DNA of 64,000 bases from Blastocladiella emersonii ATCC 22665 (lineage: Eukaryota; Blastocladiomycota; Blastocladiomycetes; Blastocladiales; Blastocladiaceae), in NCBI GenBank assembly GCA_025594325.1, contig JANHCV010000009.1:1240001-1304000 (forward strand), in the 5' to 3' direction. Below the pieces are notes generated by a model, which made no database searches, was not told the origin of the DNA, and saw nothing but the letters and a program-made list of their open reading frames with translations. Made by a program: the position numbers and the translations under genes. Positions 15,310-26,000 of this stretch are shown here, one piece after another. How positions within the stretch are numbered: the first letter of the stretch is position 1; every line of letters begins with the position of its first letter.

Positions 15310-18300
15310 CGGAGCAGGCCGCGACGTCCTCGAAGCCAAAACCTGCGGATTTGGGTGGTACAACGGCGATGGCCACGGCGGCCGCCGCCGCGGATAAGAT
15401 GTCGGTGCCCGCCGACACGAAGAAAAAAATGAACAAAAAGAAGAAACAAAACATGAATGATAAGAAGACTAATGGAAAATCTGTTGCTGCGTACTTTGGT
15501 GCACTTGTGCGTCTAGAGATGGCGCAGGACCACCTGCACCTCGGCGGGCTCCTCGCGCATCCAGGGCTCCGCACGGCGCCGATCCCGACGTTCATGATGC
15601 TCGACACGGGCGCGCCGGTTAACCTGATCAGCCGCAGGGTGGCCGAGCAGGCCGGGCTCGTGCCGAAGCGCCTAGCGCGTCGCATCGACCTCCGCGGTGT
15701 CGTCGGTTCCGCGCCGGGCCAGCGCCAGTACATCTCGCATTACGTGCACGCGGCCGTGTCCGTCACGTCGCCCGAGTTCCTGCACGCGGCGGTCGCGGGA
15801 TCCCAAACCGTGTTCGCGGACGGCGTCGTGCCTCCCGGCGACGCGTCCAAGCAGAAGCGCGTGGTGGGAGACGCGGGTCGCGCCATCGACATTCCGTGCC
15901 TTCATTGCTCGGTCGCGCGCTTCCTCGTCGTCGACTCTCCCGCGTTTCCGGTGATCATGGGACTCGAATGGATGGTCGCGAACGGCGCGAAGCCGGATCC
16001 GCGCTCGGCCACGGTCGCGATTGACGGCGCGTGCACTGGTCGCTGCGGGTGCCCGCCCGCCCAGCGCGTCACGGTGGCCACGGTCGCACCGCGCGTCGAC
16101 CTCGACCCGCTCGCGTGGGACGAGGCACACGGCCCGCCCGAGGCGCCAGATGACGCGGCGCCGAAGCGCGTGCTGCCCGCCAAGTACCTCAAGTGGGCGC
16201 ACGTCTTCGATGCCGCCGCGGCGTCCGCGCTCCCGCCGCACCGACCGTACGACTGCGAGATCGAGCTCGTCGAGGGCGCCAAGGTGCCGTTCCTGCCCGT
16301 CTACGCCCTGTCGCAGCCCGAACTCGAGGAGCTGCGCAAGACCATCGACGAGAACCTCGCGCGCGGCTTCATCCGCCCATCGCGGTCGCCAGCCGGCGCG
16401 CCGATCATGTTCGTGCCCAAGAAGGACGGGTCGCGCCGCATGTGTGTGGACTACCGCCGCCTCAACGCGCTGACGGTCAAGAACCGCTACGCGCTGCCGC
16501 TCATCGCGGAGCTCATGAACCAAGTGCAGGGCGCGCGCATCTTCACCAAGTTCGACCTGCGCGGCGCGTGCAACCTGGTCCGCATCCGCGAGGGCGACGA
16601 GTGGAAGACGGCGTTCCGCACGCGCTACGGACATTATGAATGGATGGTGATGCCGTTCGGGCTGACCAACGCGCCGGCCGCGTTCCAGGCGTTTGTCAAC
16701 GACGTGTTCCGCGACCTGCTCGACCGCCGCGGCGTTCTCGTGTACCTGGACGACATCCTCATCTTCAGCGAGGACCCCGAAGAGCACACGGCGCTCGTCA
16801 AGGAGGTGCTGCAGCGGCTCGCCGACAACAAGCTGTACGTCAAGCTCGAGAAGTGCGAATTCGACGTGACGCGCGTCGAGTACCTCGGCCACATCCTGAC
16901 CACCGAGGGCGTCGAGATGGACCCGGCCAAGGTCCGCGCCGTGACCGAGTGGCCCGCGCCACGGACGGTCAAGGAGGTGCAGGCGTTCCTGGGCCTCGCC
17001 AACTACTACCGCCGCTTCATCCCCGAGTTCTCGGAACTGACCATCCCGCTCACCCGTCTTACGCAGAAGGACACGCCGTGGCGGTGGGGCGACACCGAGG
17101 CGGCGGCCTTTGCGGCCATCAAGACGCGGTTCGCGTCCGACCAGTTCCTCGCGCACCCCGACCCCTCAAAACAGTTCATTGTCGAGGCCGACGCGTCCAA
17201 CTTCGCCATTGGGTGCGTCCTGTCGCAGGTCGACAACGAGGGCACGCTGCGGCCGGTCGCGTTCCACTCGCGCGCGCTCAAGGCGGCGGAGCTGAATTAT
17301 CCCATCTTGGATAAGGAGCTGCTCGCCATCAAGGTCGCGTTCGAGATCTGGCGCCACCACCTCGAGGGCGCGCAGCACCCGGTCGAGGTGTACACGGACC
17401 ACAAGAACCTCGAGCACTTTCGCACCATGACGGTCGAGTCGCAGCGGCACGCGCGGTGGGCACTGTTCCTCGAGCGGTTTTCGTTCCGGTTCACGTACCG
17501 GCCCGGCGCAATCAACGGGCGCGCCGACGCGCTGTCGCGCCGCGCCGACTACGAGCTGTTTGACAACCCGATGCTCGGCCGCGCTGTCGTTCCCGCGTCG
17601 GCGCTCACGGTGGCCGCCACGGCCGCGGCCAGCGCGCCGCTCGTCGCGGGCACGCAGGGCGACGACGTGCTCGCCGCGATTCGGGACAGCCTGGCGGAGG
17701 ACGAGCTCGCGCAGTCGATGCAGCGGAACCCGGGCAAGCACCCGTCGCTCACCATGGACCTCGACGGCTTCGTTTGGCGAGACGACCGGCTGTACGTACC
17801 GTCGGGCGTCGCGCGCACCCGGGTGATCGAGGAGGCGCACGCGACGCGTGTAGCCGGTCATTTCGGCGTCCAGCGCACCATCGAGAAGGTGTCGCGCTCG
17901 TACTGGTGGCCCGGGATGCGCAAGGTGATCGAGCGGTTCGTCAAGTCGTGCCTCACCTGCGCGCGGGCCAAGGTGCCGCGCCACCGGCCTGACGGCGAGC
18001 TGCAGCCGCTGCCCACGCCGCCGCGGCCATGGTCGTCGATCTCCATGGACTTCATCACGGACCTGCCGCGCAGCAAGGGTCACACCTGCATCATGGTCGT
18101 CGTCGATCGGTTCTCCAAGATGACGCACTTCATCCCGCTCGCCGCGCTCCCAACGGCCGCCACGACCGCCGACGCCTTCATCGAGCACGTGGTGCGGCCG
18201 CACGGGCTGCCCGACGACATCGTCTCGGACCGCGGGTCGCAGTTCACGTCGCGGTTCTGGTCGGCCATGTGCGAGTCGCTTGAGATCAAGGCCAAGCTCT

Positions 18301-19121
18301 CGACGGCGTACCACCCGCAGACCGACGGGCAGACCGAGCGCATGAACCAGACCCTCGAGGTGTACCTGCGCATGTTCGCCAGCGAGGACCAGTCGAACTG
18401 GGCCGAGCTGCTGCGGTACGCCGAGATGGCCATCAACAACACGGTCAACAAGTCAACGGGCATGTCGCCGTTCAAGGCCAACTACGCGTTTGACCCGCGG
18501 CTCTCGGCCGCGCCAGTTCGGTCGGATCGGGTCCCGTCAGCCGCCGCGCTGGCCGAGCGCATTGCCGACGTCCAGGGCAAGCTGCGCGAGAAGGTCGAGC
18601 GCGCCAAGGAGCTGTACAAGAAGCACGCTGACCGCCGCCGCCGCGAGGGCCCCGACTACAAGGTCGGCGACATGGTGCTGCTGAGCACCAAGAACCTGCG
18701 CGTCAACGTGCCCAAGGCCAAGCTCGGGCCCAAGTACACGGAGCCGCTCAAGATCGTGCGCCTCATCCGGAAATCGGCCGTCGAGCTCGAGCTGCCGCCG
18801 ACCATGGCGCGCGTCCATCCCGTGTTCCACGTCTCGCTCATCAAGCCGATCGACGAGCACGACGAGGAGGCGTTCCCGGGCCGCGCGCTGCCGCCGCCAA
18901 CGCCGTACGCCGTCAACGGGCACGAGGAGTGGACGGTCGAGGCGATCCGCGACGCGCGCAAGGTCGGCCGCAGCGTCGAGTACCTGCTCAAGTGGCACGG
19001 CTGCCCCGAGGACGACAACACCTGGGAGCCGTACGCGAACCTCAAGCACCTCGAGCTGCTCGCCGAGTTCCACGCGCAGAACCCGTCAAAACCCGACCCG
19101 CGGAGGGGGAAGGGGAGATAG
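15261..19121 (+). CDS. pol: Pol polyprotein of the chromovirus (PR-RT-RH-IN-chromodomain)
   Basis: The frame is open from 15,261 to 19,121, in the -1 frame relative to gag; it has no upstream ATG, which fits expression as a Gag-Pol fusion. Visible domains in order: aspartic protease (MMLDTGAPVNLI), reverse transcriptase with KFDLRGA and the YLDD active site at 16,742-16,753, RNase H (VEADASNFAIG), integrase HHCC finger (H...H...CLTC), integrase core (MDFITDL, IVSDRGSQF, DGQTERMNQTLE), and a C-terminal chromodomain (EYLLKWHGCPEDDNTWEPYANL). The chromodomain should guide insertion to marked chromatin. No disabling mutation was seen. The TAG stop abuts the 3' LTR. Confidence 0.95.
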   Translation: MPVAPALVVGKRQSGVAEQAATSSKPKPADLGGTTAMATAAAAADKMSVPADTKKKMNKKKKQNMNDKKTNGKSVAAYFGALVRLEMAQDHLHLGGLLAHPGLRTAPIPTFMMLDTGAPVNLISRRVAEQAGLVPKRLARRIDLRGVVGSAPGQRQYISHYVHAAVSVTSPEFLHAAVAGSQTVFADGVVPPGDASKQKRVVGDAGRAIDIPCLHCSVARFLVVDSPAFPVIMGLEWMVANGAKPDPRSATVAIDGACTGRCGCPPAQRVTVATVAPRVDLDPLAWDEAHGPPEAPDDAAPKRVLPAKYLKWAHVFDAAAASALPPHRPYDCEIELVEGAKVPFLPVYALSQPELEELRKTIDENLARGFIRPSRSPAGAPIMFVPKKDGSRRMCVDYRRLNALTVKNRYALPLIAELMNQVQGARIFTKFDLRGACNLVRIREGDEWKTAFRTRYGHYEWMVMPFGLTNAPAAFQAFVNDVFRDLLDRRGVLVYLDDILIFSEDPEEHTALVKEVLQRLADNKLYVKLEKCEFDVTRVEYLGHILTTEGVEMDPAKVRAVTEWPAPRTVKEVQAFLGLANYYRRFIPEFSELTIPLTRLTQKDTPWRWGDTEAAAFAAIKTRFASDQFLAHPDPSKQFIVEADASNFAIGCVLSQVDNEGTLRPVAFHSRALKAAELNYPILDKELLAIKVAFEIWRHHLEGAQHPVEVYTDHKNLEHFRTMTVESQRHARWALFLERFSFRFTYRPGAINGRADALSRRADYELFDNPMLGRAVVPASALTVAATAAASAPLVAGTQGDDVLAAIRDSLAEDELAQSMQRNPGKHPSLTMDLDGFVWRDDRLYVPSGVARTRVIEEAHATRVAGHFGVQRTIEKVSRSYWWPGMRKVIERFVKSCLTCARAKVPRHRPDGELQPLPTPPRPWSSISMDFITDLPRSKGHTCIMVVVDRFSKMTHFIPLAALPTAATTADAFIEHVVRPHGLPDDIVSDRGSQFTSRFWSAMCESLEIKAKLSTAYHPQTDGQTERMNQTLEVYLRMFASEDQSNWAELLRYAEMAINNTVNKSTGMSPFKANYAFDPRLSAAPVRSDRVPSAAALAERIADVQGKLREKVERAKELYKKHADRRRREGPDYKVGDMVLLSTKNLRVNVPKAKLGPKYTEPLKIVRLIRKSAVELELPPTMARVHPVFHVSLIKPIDEHDEEAFPGRALPPPTPYAVNGHEEWTVEAIRDARKVGRSVEYLLKWHGCPEDDNTWEPYANLKHLELLAEFHAQNPSKPDPRRGKGR
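15288..15294 (+). promoter_or_regulatory. -1 ribosomal frameshift slippery heptamer G GGA AAC
   Basis: GGGAAAC sits in the gag frame as G GGA AAC, 13 nt before the gag stop. A -1 slip at this point enters the pol frame exactly. It fits the X XXY YYZ rule; no downstream pseudoknot was worked out. Confidence 0.7.
19101..19120 (+). other. Polypurine tract of the chromovirus
   Basis: GGAGGGGGAAGGGGAGATA, just before the 3' LTR, is an almost pure purine run, the expected primer for plus-strand synthesis. It overlaps the end of pol. Confidence 0.75.
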
Positions 19122-19295
19122 TGTCACGGTTCAGTGATCCGACGGCTCGGGCTGGTGGCGCGGGCTGGTGGCGCAGTCCCTCATACGCCGAGCGTTGCCC
19201 TCGCTCTCCCTCTCTCTTGTCATTCGTGATACAATCCTTCATTATCCGGCTAGTCATTCCTCGTGGCACAAGACCCTCCCCCTCGGCACCTTACA
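19122..19295 (+). repeat. 3' LTR
   Basis: 174 bp, same ends as the 5' LTR and 172 of 174 positions identical by eye. Confidence 0.95.
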
Positions 19296-19300
19296 CATGG
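19296..19300. repeat. Target-site duplication CATGG (right)
   Basis: Matches 14,000-14,004. Confidence 0.9.
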
Positions 19301-19397
19301 GGGTGGCTTGATCACTGAACGCTGTATCGCGTGGCTTGCCCCTTTTAGCTTACAACGGCGGGGGGGGGGGATAATGGCACAGAGGACGACGGCAATG

Positions 19398-19710
19398 ATT
19401 GTGAGTAGATTGTGAGTGTGTGTGAGTGTGTGTGAGTGTGGAGGTCGTACTCACAAAATGCACTACTTTTACGTTACCCTGAGTATTTTTACTTTGTTTT
19501 TTGTCTTGTGAGTATGTGAGTATGATATTTAGAGGTATTCAGTGATATATATTTGGAAGAAAAAAGTAACATACATATGTCAGTGACAAAACGTCTCCGA
19601 ATTATGGGCGGGGTGGAAAAGTTCCGATTCCTGTACTCACAAACTCACACCCAGGGTAAGCCATTAGCTTCCTTTGTGGAGGCCCTAAAAACTGCGTCAT
19701 ACTCACAACT
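19398..19710. repeat. Non-coding stretch rich in TGTGAGT / ACTCACA words
   Basis: TGTGAGTG repeats cluster at about 19,398-19,440. TGTGAGTATGTGAGTATG follows at 19,506, and the complementary word ACTCACA appears at about 19,449, 19,635 and 19,702. The DNA around them is AT-rich, unlike host genes. No convincing coding frame was seen between the retrotransposon and 20.5 kb. Confidence 0.55.
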
Positions 19711-19830
19711 TCCTGCCCCACAGCTGGATCGCCCAGTGACTGGAAATCCGCCGCGCCCGCTTCTCAGATGGCATGGACTATGACGACTGAAACCCACTAC
19801 CGAATGGCCGTCTACTCTATCAACCTACTT

Positions 19831-19975
19831 GTGTCCCAGTGTCCCAGTGTCCCAGCTAAATATTCTTTTTTATAAATTTGAAAAATATAACTAACATACT
19901 TAGTTAGTATGCTGTTTTCAGTTCAAAATACGAGCTACAAGTGAAAATCGCTGGGACACTGGGACACAGGGACAC
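19831..19975. repeat. Inverted repeat with AT-rich loop and inner hairpin
   Basis: Arms of 26 nt at 19,831-19,856 and 19,950-19,975, made of repeated GTGTCCCA words, pair with one mismatch. The 93-nt loop is very AT-rich and itself holds a smaller palindrome (CATACT TAGTT AGTATG, about 19,895-19,912). Role unknown; a MITE-like element, a replication origin or a cruciform-forming terminal region are possible. Confidence 0.6.
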
Positions 19976-20220
19976 ACTCTCACCGACCTCACCAATACTC
20001 TCACCAACCGACTCACCATCTCCTCACCGCGCCGACGGATTCATAGACGTTTGCCAATATCGCCCATGCCCGTCGTGGATTTCAATTCATCGAATAATCG
20101 CAAAGTCATTTCGAGACGCGTCGCGGATCAGATGACCGTCACGTGGGCCGCGAGACACTTGGAGACGCGTCGACTTATCACGTGAGGACCCTCCGCCACT
20201 TCGTGGCTGCGGGCGCGCGC

Positions 20221-20260
20221 GCATCCCTGGGGATGTTTCTGACGGGCGTCCCCAGGGATA
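20221..20260. repeat. Viral 16-mer plus inverted partner
   Basis: GCATCCCTGGGGATGT at 20,221-20,236 is identical to 7045-7060 in the viral element. At 20,247 the reversed form CGTCCCCAGGGATA follows, so two copies face each other across about 10 nt. Confidence 0.6.
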
Positions 20261-20300
20261 GACCTAACCACATCTACCTCTATAGCCATTTAATCCTATT

Positions 20301-20328
20301 CTGAAGTATCCTTATAAGGATACTTCAG
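20301..20328. repeat. Perfect 28-bp palindrome
   Basis: The half-site CTGAAGTATCCTTA is followed at once by its exact reverse complement, with no loop. The centre is TATA. It could be a hairpin end or resolvase-type site, a protein-binding site or a bidirectional terminator; nothing in the sequence decides between these. Confidence 0.8.
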
Positions 20329-20505
20329 AGTGGGATCATGATACGCGTGGGGGGGCGGGAGCTGAGGCGCGAGCGAAGGCAAGTCGCGAGCGGCAAGAGT
20401 CAAAAGCGTCAGGTGACGCTTGGTCGACGCGCCGCGGGTCCCTTCGCGCCGCTTCGCGTTCCCACGATCCTCCCTTGATCCGCTCCGCCCACACATGAAA
20501 AACTG

Positions 20506-22607
20506 ATGGAAAACCAAATCGAGTTGCCGCAACCGTCTCGCGGACAAGCCGACCTTCCTCACGAGGTGCTTGTGGCCGCGCTGCAGCTTGCGTCGTCGCG
20601 GCTCCTTGTTTTCACTGCCTCACGCGCTTTGCTCCACGCCGCCCGCGACCCGTGCGTTCTCGCGACATGGATCAGTCGGGTTCTGCGGCTTGGGACGCCA
20701 AACGAGCTTCTGCAAGACTATGCCGACCGCGTTCCGCGTGCTCCCACGGACCTTGGCGCCTATTTTGAGCGGCAGATCGCCGCATTTTACTCGGTGACAG
20801 TCCCGTACACCAAGTATGACCCAGTTTTCAACGAGCCTGCCCTTATCGCTGCCGCATTTAAATGGTTGGCTCACCGCGCTTTGCACGTCCTCAGACAGCA
20901 AGATCTCGATGGCAAGCTTCTCGGCAAGCAGCTTTCTGCTAGTCAAGTCTCGCACAGCTCGCCTCGACGCCCAGTCGCCTTCACTTGCTCGCCCCTGATC
21001 TCGCTGCTGCAGCTGCTTCTCCTCGCTTCGTATCGCGACGAAACCAACTCGCTCTCGAAGATGCTCGCCTGGATCGCCGACAAATTTCCCGAGCTGCTCG
21101 CCATCAAGCTTGATGCAAGCTCGTGGGCAAGCCTTACCGCGAAATCTAACGAGCTGCTGGATATTCCCCGTGACCAGACACCCCCGGCCCTACAATTCAG
21201 TCTTGTCGAAATCCTCGGGCTCTTTGCCATGTTCCACTGGAACGCCACTGTCGTCGATCTGCTGCGCCAGCCGCCGTTCCACCTTGACCTGGCCTGGCTG
21301 GGCGGCTTGCTCGGCCAAGACTGGGCCAGCAACCATCTGCTGCGCCAAATCAGCTGCATCTCTTCGCACCCACTGGACGACGTGATTCGCTCGCTTGACT
21401 TTCTCCTCGAGCGCAGTTGGCCTCCCAGTCATCCCGTCGTCAGCGACCAGTCGTTCCTGTTCCACTTTGCCCAGTTCCCGTCGCCCACGCTCCTCACACA
21501 CGTCTTGCTTACGTATCCTGACTATGGCTTCCTTGCGGATAAACGAATCATCAATGTTGTGGTCGTGGAACGTTTTGGTTATTGGCCATCCGACGAGTCC
21601 ACTGCATCGGCGCTTCGGGTATTTCATCGCCACGGGTTACTCGACGAGACGACGTGGGGCAAGATTCTTGAAGTCGAGCTCACTCGCAGCGGGGGCCGTG
21701 CGCCCAAACTTCTTTCGGACGCCTTGGCCACCGAATTGGGTTACGACCTCAAGTCCCTTCTCGACATAGGTACGCGACAATCTCCCGAACCGCGTAGGCT
21801 TGACGTCTAACTACCGTTTATAACTACGTAGCCTTTAGGTACAGCGTCCATAGCACCCAGTTTGATCCTCGATCGCCACAGTGCATCATCCGCTACGCTC
21901 GCCTGTTCGCTCACGATGAAGCTGACTTTGGCGAGACACTGATCGGCATTTCTCAAACGCTTTCAGACGCGCTCGAGTCGCCCGTGGCGCTCTTCCGATC
22001 GCCCATGACCAGCATCTTCAAGGGCGCGGACTTTCAAGCGCCCGATCTCTTGGACATGTTCCTGCTCGCCAACGCGCGGGTCTCGTCGCGCAAGGTCGAG
22101 GTGGAGCACATGTACCCGCTTATTCCCCTCGTCTTGACCATGCTCGAGAATCCTGTATCTCGGGACCAGACTCTTCATCTCATGAACGAGACCAACACCG
22201 CCCGAGATTACTTGGTCGCGATGGTCAATTCTTTGATCAAACGAACCTGGGGTCGTAACGAGCTCCAAATCCCAATGACTTGCAACTGCTGCGACCTCGA
22301 CAGTCAGCGCGTTTGGTTCGACACGCTGGGGCATATCGTTCAGCTCCCCGTCTGCACGCCGTGGACGCGTGTTCTTCCAGCGCTCTGCGAGCTCGTCGTC
22401 ACACTCTGCCAGGATCTCAACGAGTTATCCTCTCATCTACGCTACGAGAACCCGACCGCGTGCAAGTTTGCAGAGCAGTTCCCACTGCGCCGTATGCTTC
22501 GCATCTTGGTCTCGGCGGATAGAGTAGGCCTCCTCGCTCACTTCGATGGCGAGCGCGGCGAGGCCCTGCTCAACTTCTGCGGGCTGGGTCCCGATGGTGC
22601 GCAGTGA
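20506..22607 (+). CDS. Hypothetical helical protein, two exons
   Basis: Exon 1 is 20,506-21,769 and exon 2 is 21,832-22,607, giving 679 residues. The 62-nt intron has donor GTACGC, branch CTAAC and acceptor TACGTAG; the CCTTTAG|G acceptor 7 nt later would lead to an early stop, so it was rejected. The protein is leucine-rich and mostly helical, with runs such as LISLLQLLLLASYRD and VEILGLFAMFHWNATVVDLL that may be an alpha-solenoid. I recognise no domain. The beginning (ENQIELPQPSRGQADLPHEVLVAALQLASSRLLVF) weakly recalls an F-box-like or BTB-associated region, not enough for a call. First gene to the right of the element-like DNA, with host-type intron and codon use. Confidence 0.7.
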
Positions 22608-23009
22608 CAGTATTCGCGACGCGGACTGGACCCGCGAGGCCGAGTACACCGTGTCGAATGGCGAGTAGGTGCCCAAAGAGTTTATTTAACTGTGCGCCCA
22701 TGCTTATGAAGTAGGAGTAGGGCGAACAAAACTAGGCTCTGTTGTCCATTTTCCGTTTTCATGCGAGTCGTCTGCCGCGACTTGTGGGCGCCGTTGATGT
22801 GCATCCCCGAAGACACATGTGCTCAAACGAGTAGGCTCAGAGACGTATGATAGTTTTGACTTCAACGCCGACGCTGAACCCGGAGTCCGGTCGCCCGGCG
22901 CGTCGGTCAAACGCACGGGTGGCACGTGCGAGGCAGGGGCTTGCCTAGAAACGAACTGGACAGGGACAACTCCGGCTCTTCAGCGACCCTCGATACTACA
23001 TGTAAACGG
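22608..23009. other. Intergenic, upstream of tandem paralog A
   Basis: No gene seen. The last ~110 nt (from about 22,895) resemble the sequence upstream of paralog B at about 26,400-26,519, sharing GCGTCGGTC, CGCACGGGT and GCACGTGCGAG words, so the duplication included upstream DNA. CACGTG lies in the shared part. Confidence 0.5.
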
Positions 23010-26000
23010 ATGGACACTCGCTGGGACTCGGCGCAAAATGCGCACCTGTACCATGATCATCCGCCCGGTCCGTTGCCGGGGTGGTCTGGGCTTCAGCCTC
23101 AAGCGTTCCATGGACCCGCGCTGCATCCTCCGCAGCCGCAACCGCAGCCTTTTGCTCCCTCGGCACCTGTTCCCGAGACGTCGGCTTCCGCTTTCGCTTC
23201 GGATCTTGATCTGCTTCTCTTTGCCCAGCAACGGCTTATCGTCCCGACGTTGACCGCGCTTGGCGACCCGGATCCCACGGCGTGGCTTCGTGTTGTCGAA
23301 ACCGACCTCGACATTCTTGGTCTTCCCCGTCGGCTCTGGCACCTTGCTGCGTTATGTTACGCCGACGGAGACCTCGCGCTGACGCTGCGGCTACGAGCGC
23401 AGGCGCGGTTTGATTCTGCGGGCGCTGCAGGCGACGTTTGGCTTACTGGCGTGCGCCCCATTATCCTCGAAATGGGCCAACGCTCGGCGCCGCCCGGTCC
23501 GCCGGGAATGCCGCCGATCTTTCAGCCTTACGCTTCGAACGAGTATCCGGCGTGGCCGACGCAAAACCAGCAACATTCGGCCCTGCACGCGGCTAGTGGT
23601 TCCCCGGCGTTTTACTCGGCGCTCGAGCATGCCAAAGTCCCTCGTGACGACGCAGATTCGAATTTCGCAGCTTTCGCTCCCGAGCCTCCGCTTGTTACGG
23701 CGAAGGCGGAACATGATCCAGACCTTGGCCTTGCACCACTGGCCAACACGGGCGGCAACCTCGAGCCAGGACCAGTACAACCCGCTCAATCGGACCTGTT
23801 GCCCGCCGCCAAACTTGCGTCCGAATCAGACCTCGACCAGCTTTCATCGGCGACCTCGTTGGTGCTTCCGGAGACCGTTTACGCTACTACTGACGCGCTC
23901 ACCGAGGCTGAGCCGGTTGTTCATTCGGTTGACGGATGCGCCGAGACGCGCTCGTGCTGTCCATCGAGCTCGCTACCGCGCCCGGCTTCACCGGTTGAGT
24001 CCGAGGTCTCTAGCGACGACGCTTCGCTTCTGTCCTTCTCGAGCTCGCTCAGTTCGCGTCGAGGCTCGTTTGCGGGTCTCACTTGCGACGGAGCTGATTC
24101 TCGTGCGGATTCGCCTCTCTCGGCTGCCAACGATGACTCAAGCGCTCCTGCAATGATTGGTGCGCCCCTTCCTGACTATAAACGATACACCAACGCTGAC
24201 CGTTCTTCGAGGGTAGTTGATGCTCACTTTGAGGGCGGCGAGGGCCATCTCGACGCTCCATCTCCCGCCAGTCCTATCAATGGTGCGGTTAGCGCCGGCG
24301 GTGGGAGCGGATCCGATCTCGAGGTTCTCTCTGACCTGGGAAACAGCTTCGGACTTGATGGGATGGAACCTTCTGCTATCGAACCGTGCGACGCTCCTGC
24401 GCGGGCTGCGACTCCCAACGGCACGACAATTGCAACCGCCAGCGTTCTCACTCTCACTCCTCCACCAGCGCCAGCGCCAGCGCCTGTCTCGACGGAGCGA
24501 CACACCGTGGTCATTCCGATTGACTTTAGTGCGGGCCCCTCCCTTGGAACTCTCGCTATCGTTGATGCCCTTGTGACGAATATCCCACCTGCTTCGGATG
24601 CCCTCCTGACCCGCCAAGAGTTTTTGAGCTATTCGCTTTGGGGCTCCAACATGTACAAGTCTGCTGAAAAAGCCGCTGCTCGGTCCGAGACGTTTACCAC
24701 TACTCTCAAAGCCCCAGGCGAGGGCTCGTACCCTTATGTTGACTTTGTTGTGCAGCCCGTCCAAAACGGCGTCCACGACCACGACGCGCAGGTTGCGCAA
24801 TTGATTCCTCCAGTGCCTTTGATCTCGGCCTCGGTCGAACACCCGCGTTCATCGACGGCCTCGAGTTTGATCCAGGAGCTTGACGAAAACGGACTGCCGC
24901 CGCTTCACCTGCTTCCAGCGCCGTGCGGTACCACTGCAGGCCCGCTCCCATTTACACACACTGTGTCGACCATGACGGACCTCGCTTCTGATGTTCCTAC
25001 CGTCCGCATCGACGTCGTGGTAACTACACTGATTGACGAGCTGTACAGCGGACCTGGGATCTGGGACTTTGACTCGGAAAAGCTTCCCGCGCACTTCAGC
25101 GTGATCTGTCCCGCGAACACGACGTGGCGCTCGGCCGTGGCCGCCATCGAGGCCACGCCATTCGGATGCATCGCTGCCAAGCGCGACCCGCTTTACTGGC
25201 AGCTTTCTGGCCGTGTCGCCGGCACTGATTTGCGCCTGACGGCTGACGGACTTCTTGCCGACCCCGACGAGACGCTTGCGCAGCTGGTCGCAGCTAGTAG
25301 CAGTGGGGAAAAGCCGTCCTTGGACAAGAAAACGGCCCGAAAGAGGAAAATTGACAACGCGGCTGCTGCTGTGGTTCCTAGTCGCGCCGGACTTACCGTG
25401 CTTCGTGTCGTCTGCACACCAAAAACCGTTCTCAAGGGCATGCAAGTCACCATCGACAACAGCGCCTTGCCCACGCCCACGCCGCAGGACTTGAGGAAGC
25501 GGAACATGGTCAACCAACTTCTCGTCTTTGTCAAGTTCTATGCTGCGCCCGTTGGTCCTCGTTTCATTTGCTCTTGCTTGGTTACGCCGTCGGCGTTAGT
25601 TTCGAATCTCTTGCTTGGGTGGTTCCCGGCGGCTTCGACAGTTCGCCCGCTCTTTGTGGAGCCAACGGGCTACTATGAGGAGCGGCCCGGAAACTTGCCA
25701 CCGCGCCGCCTCAGCCCACGCCTGTCTTGGAGCGCGCTCAAGGTGCCGCGTGGCGCTGTTATCGTGGTCCAGTTTGCCCCTATTCAGTGCGCGGACCTGT
25801 TCAAGATTATGCCAGCCATCACGGCCAACCGGCCCTACGCTTTCACTTCATCCGACTATATGCAAGTCGAGAGTCTTCTCCCAGACATGTTTGACCTCGC
25901 GAACCAGCTCCAGGACCCGGCGCGCGCGCGGTCTGCCATCGACGCGGCCGCCGCCGCGTATCTCGTCTCGACCGCGCTGATCCCCAAATGCCCGCCCGAT

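Larger units (their letters stand above)
14005..19295 (+). mobile_element. Full-length Ty3-type chromovirus LTR retrotransposon
   Basis: The element is 5,291 bp with 174-bp LTRs bounded by TGT...ACA, a 5-bp CATGG target duplication, gag and pol in two overlapping frames, a -1 slippery heptamer, and a purine-rich tract before the 3' LTR. Domain order protease - RT - RNase H - integrase - chromodomain identifies a chromovirus. Both frames are undamaged and the LTRs differ at two positions, so the insertion is young and possibly still active. It is co-oriented with the viral capsid genes and sits just right of the HNH remnant. Confidence 0.95.

Noticed and set aside
15672-18314. Long minus-strand frames inside pol
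   Set aside because: GC-rich shadows of pol; arginine-rich composition without domains.
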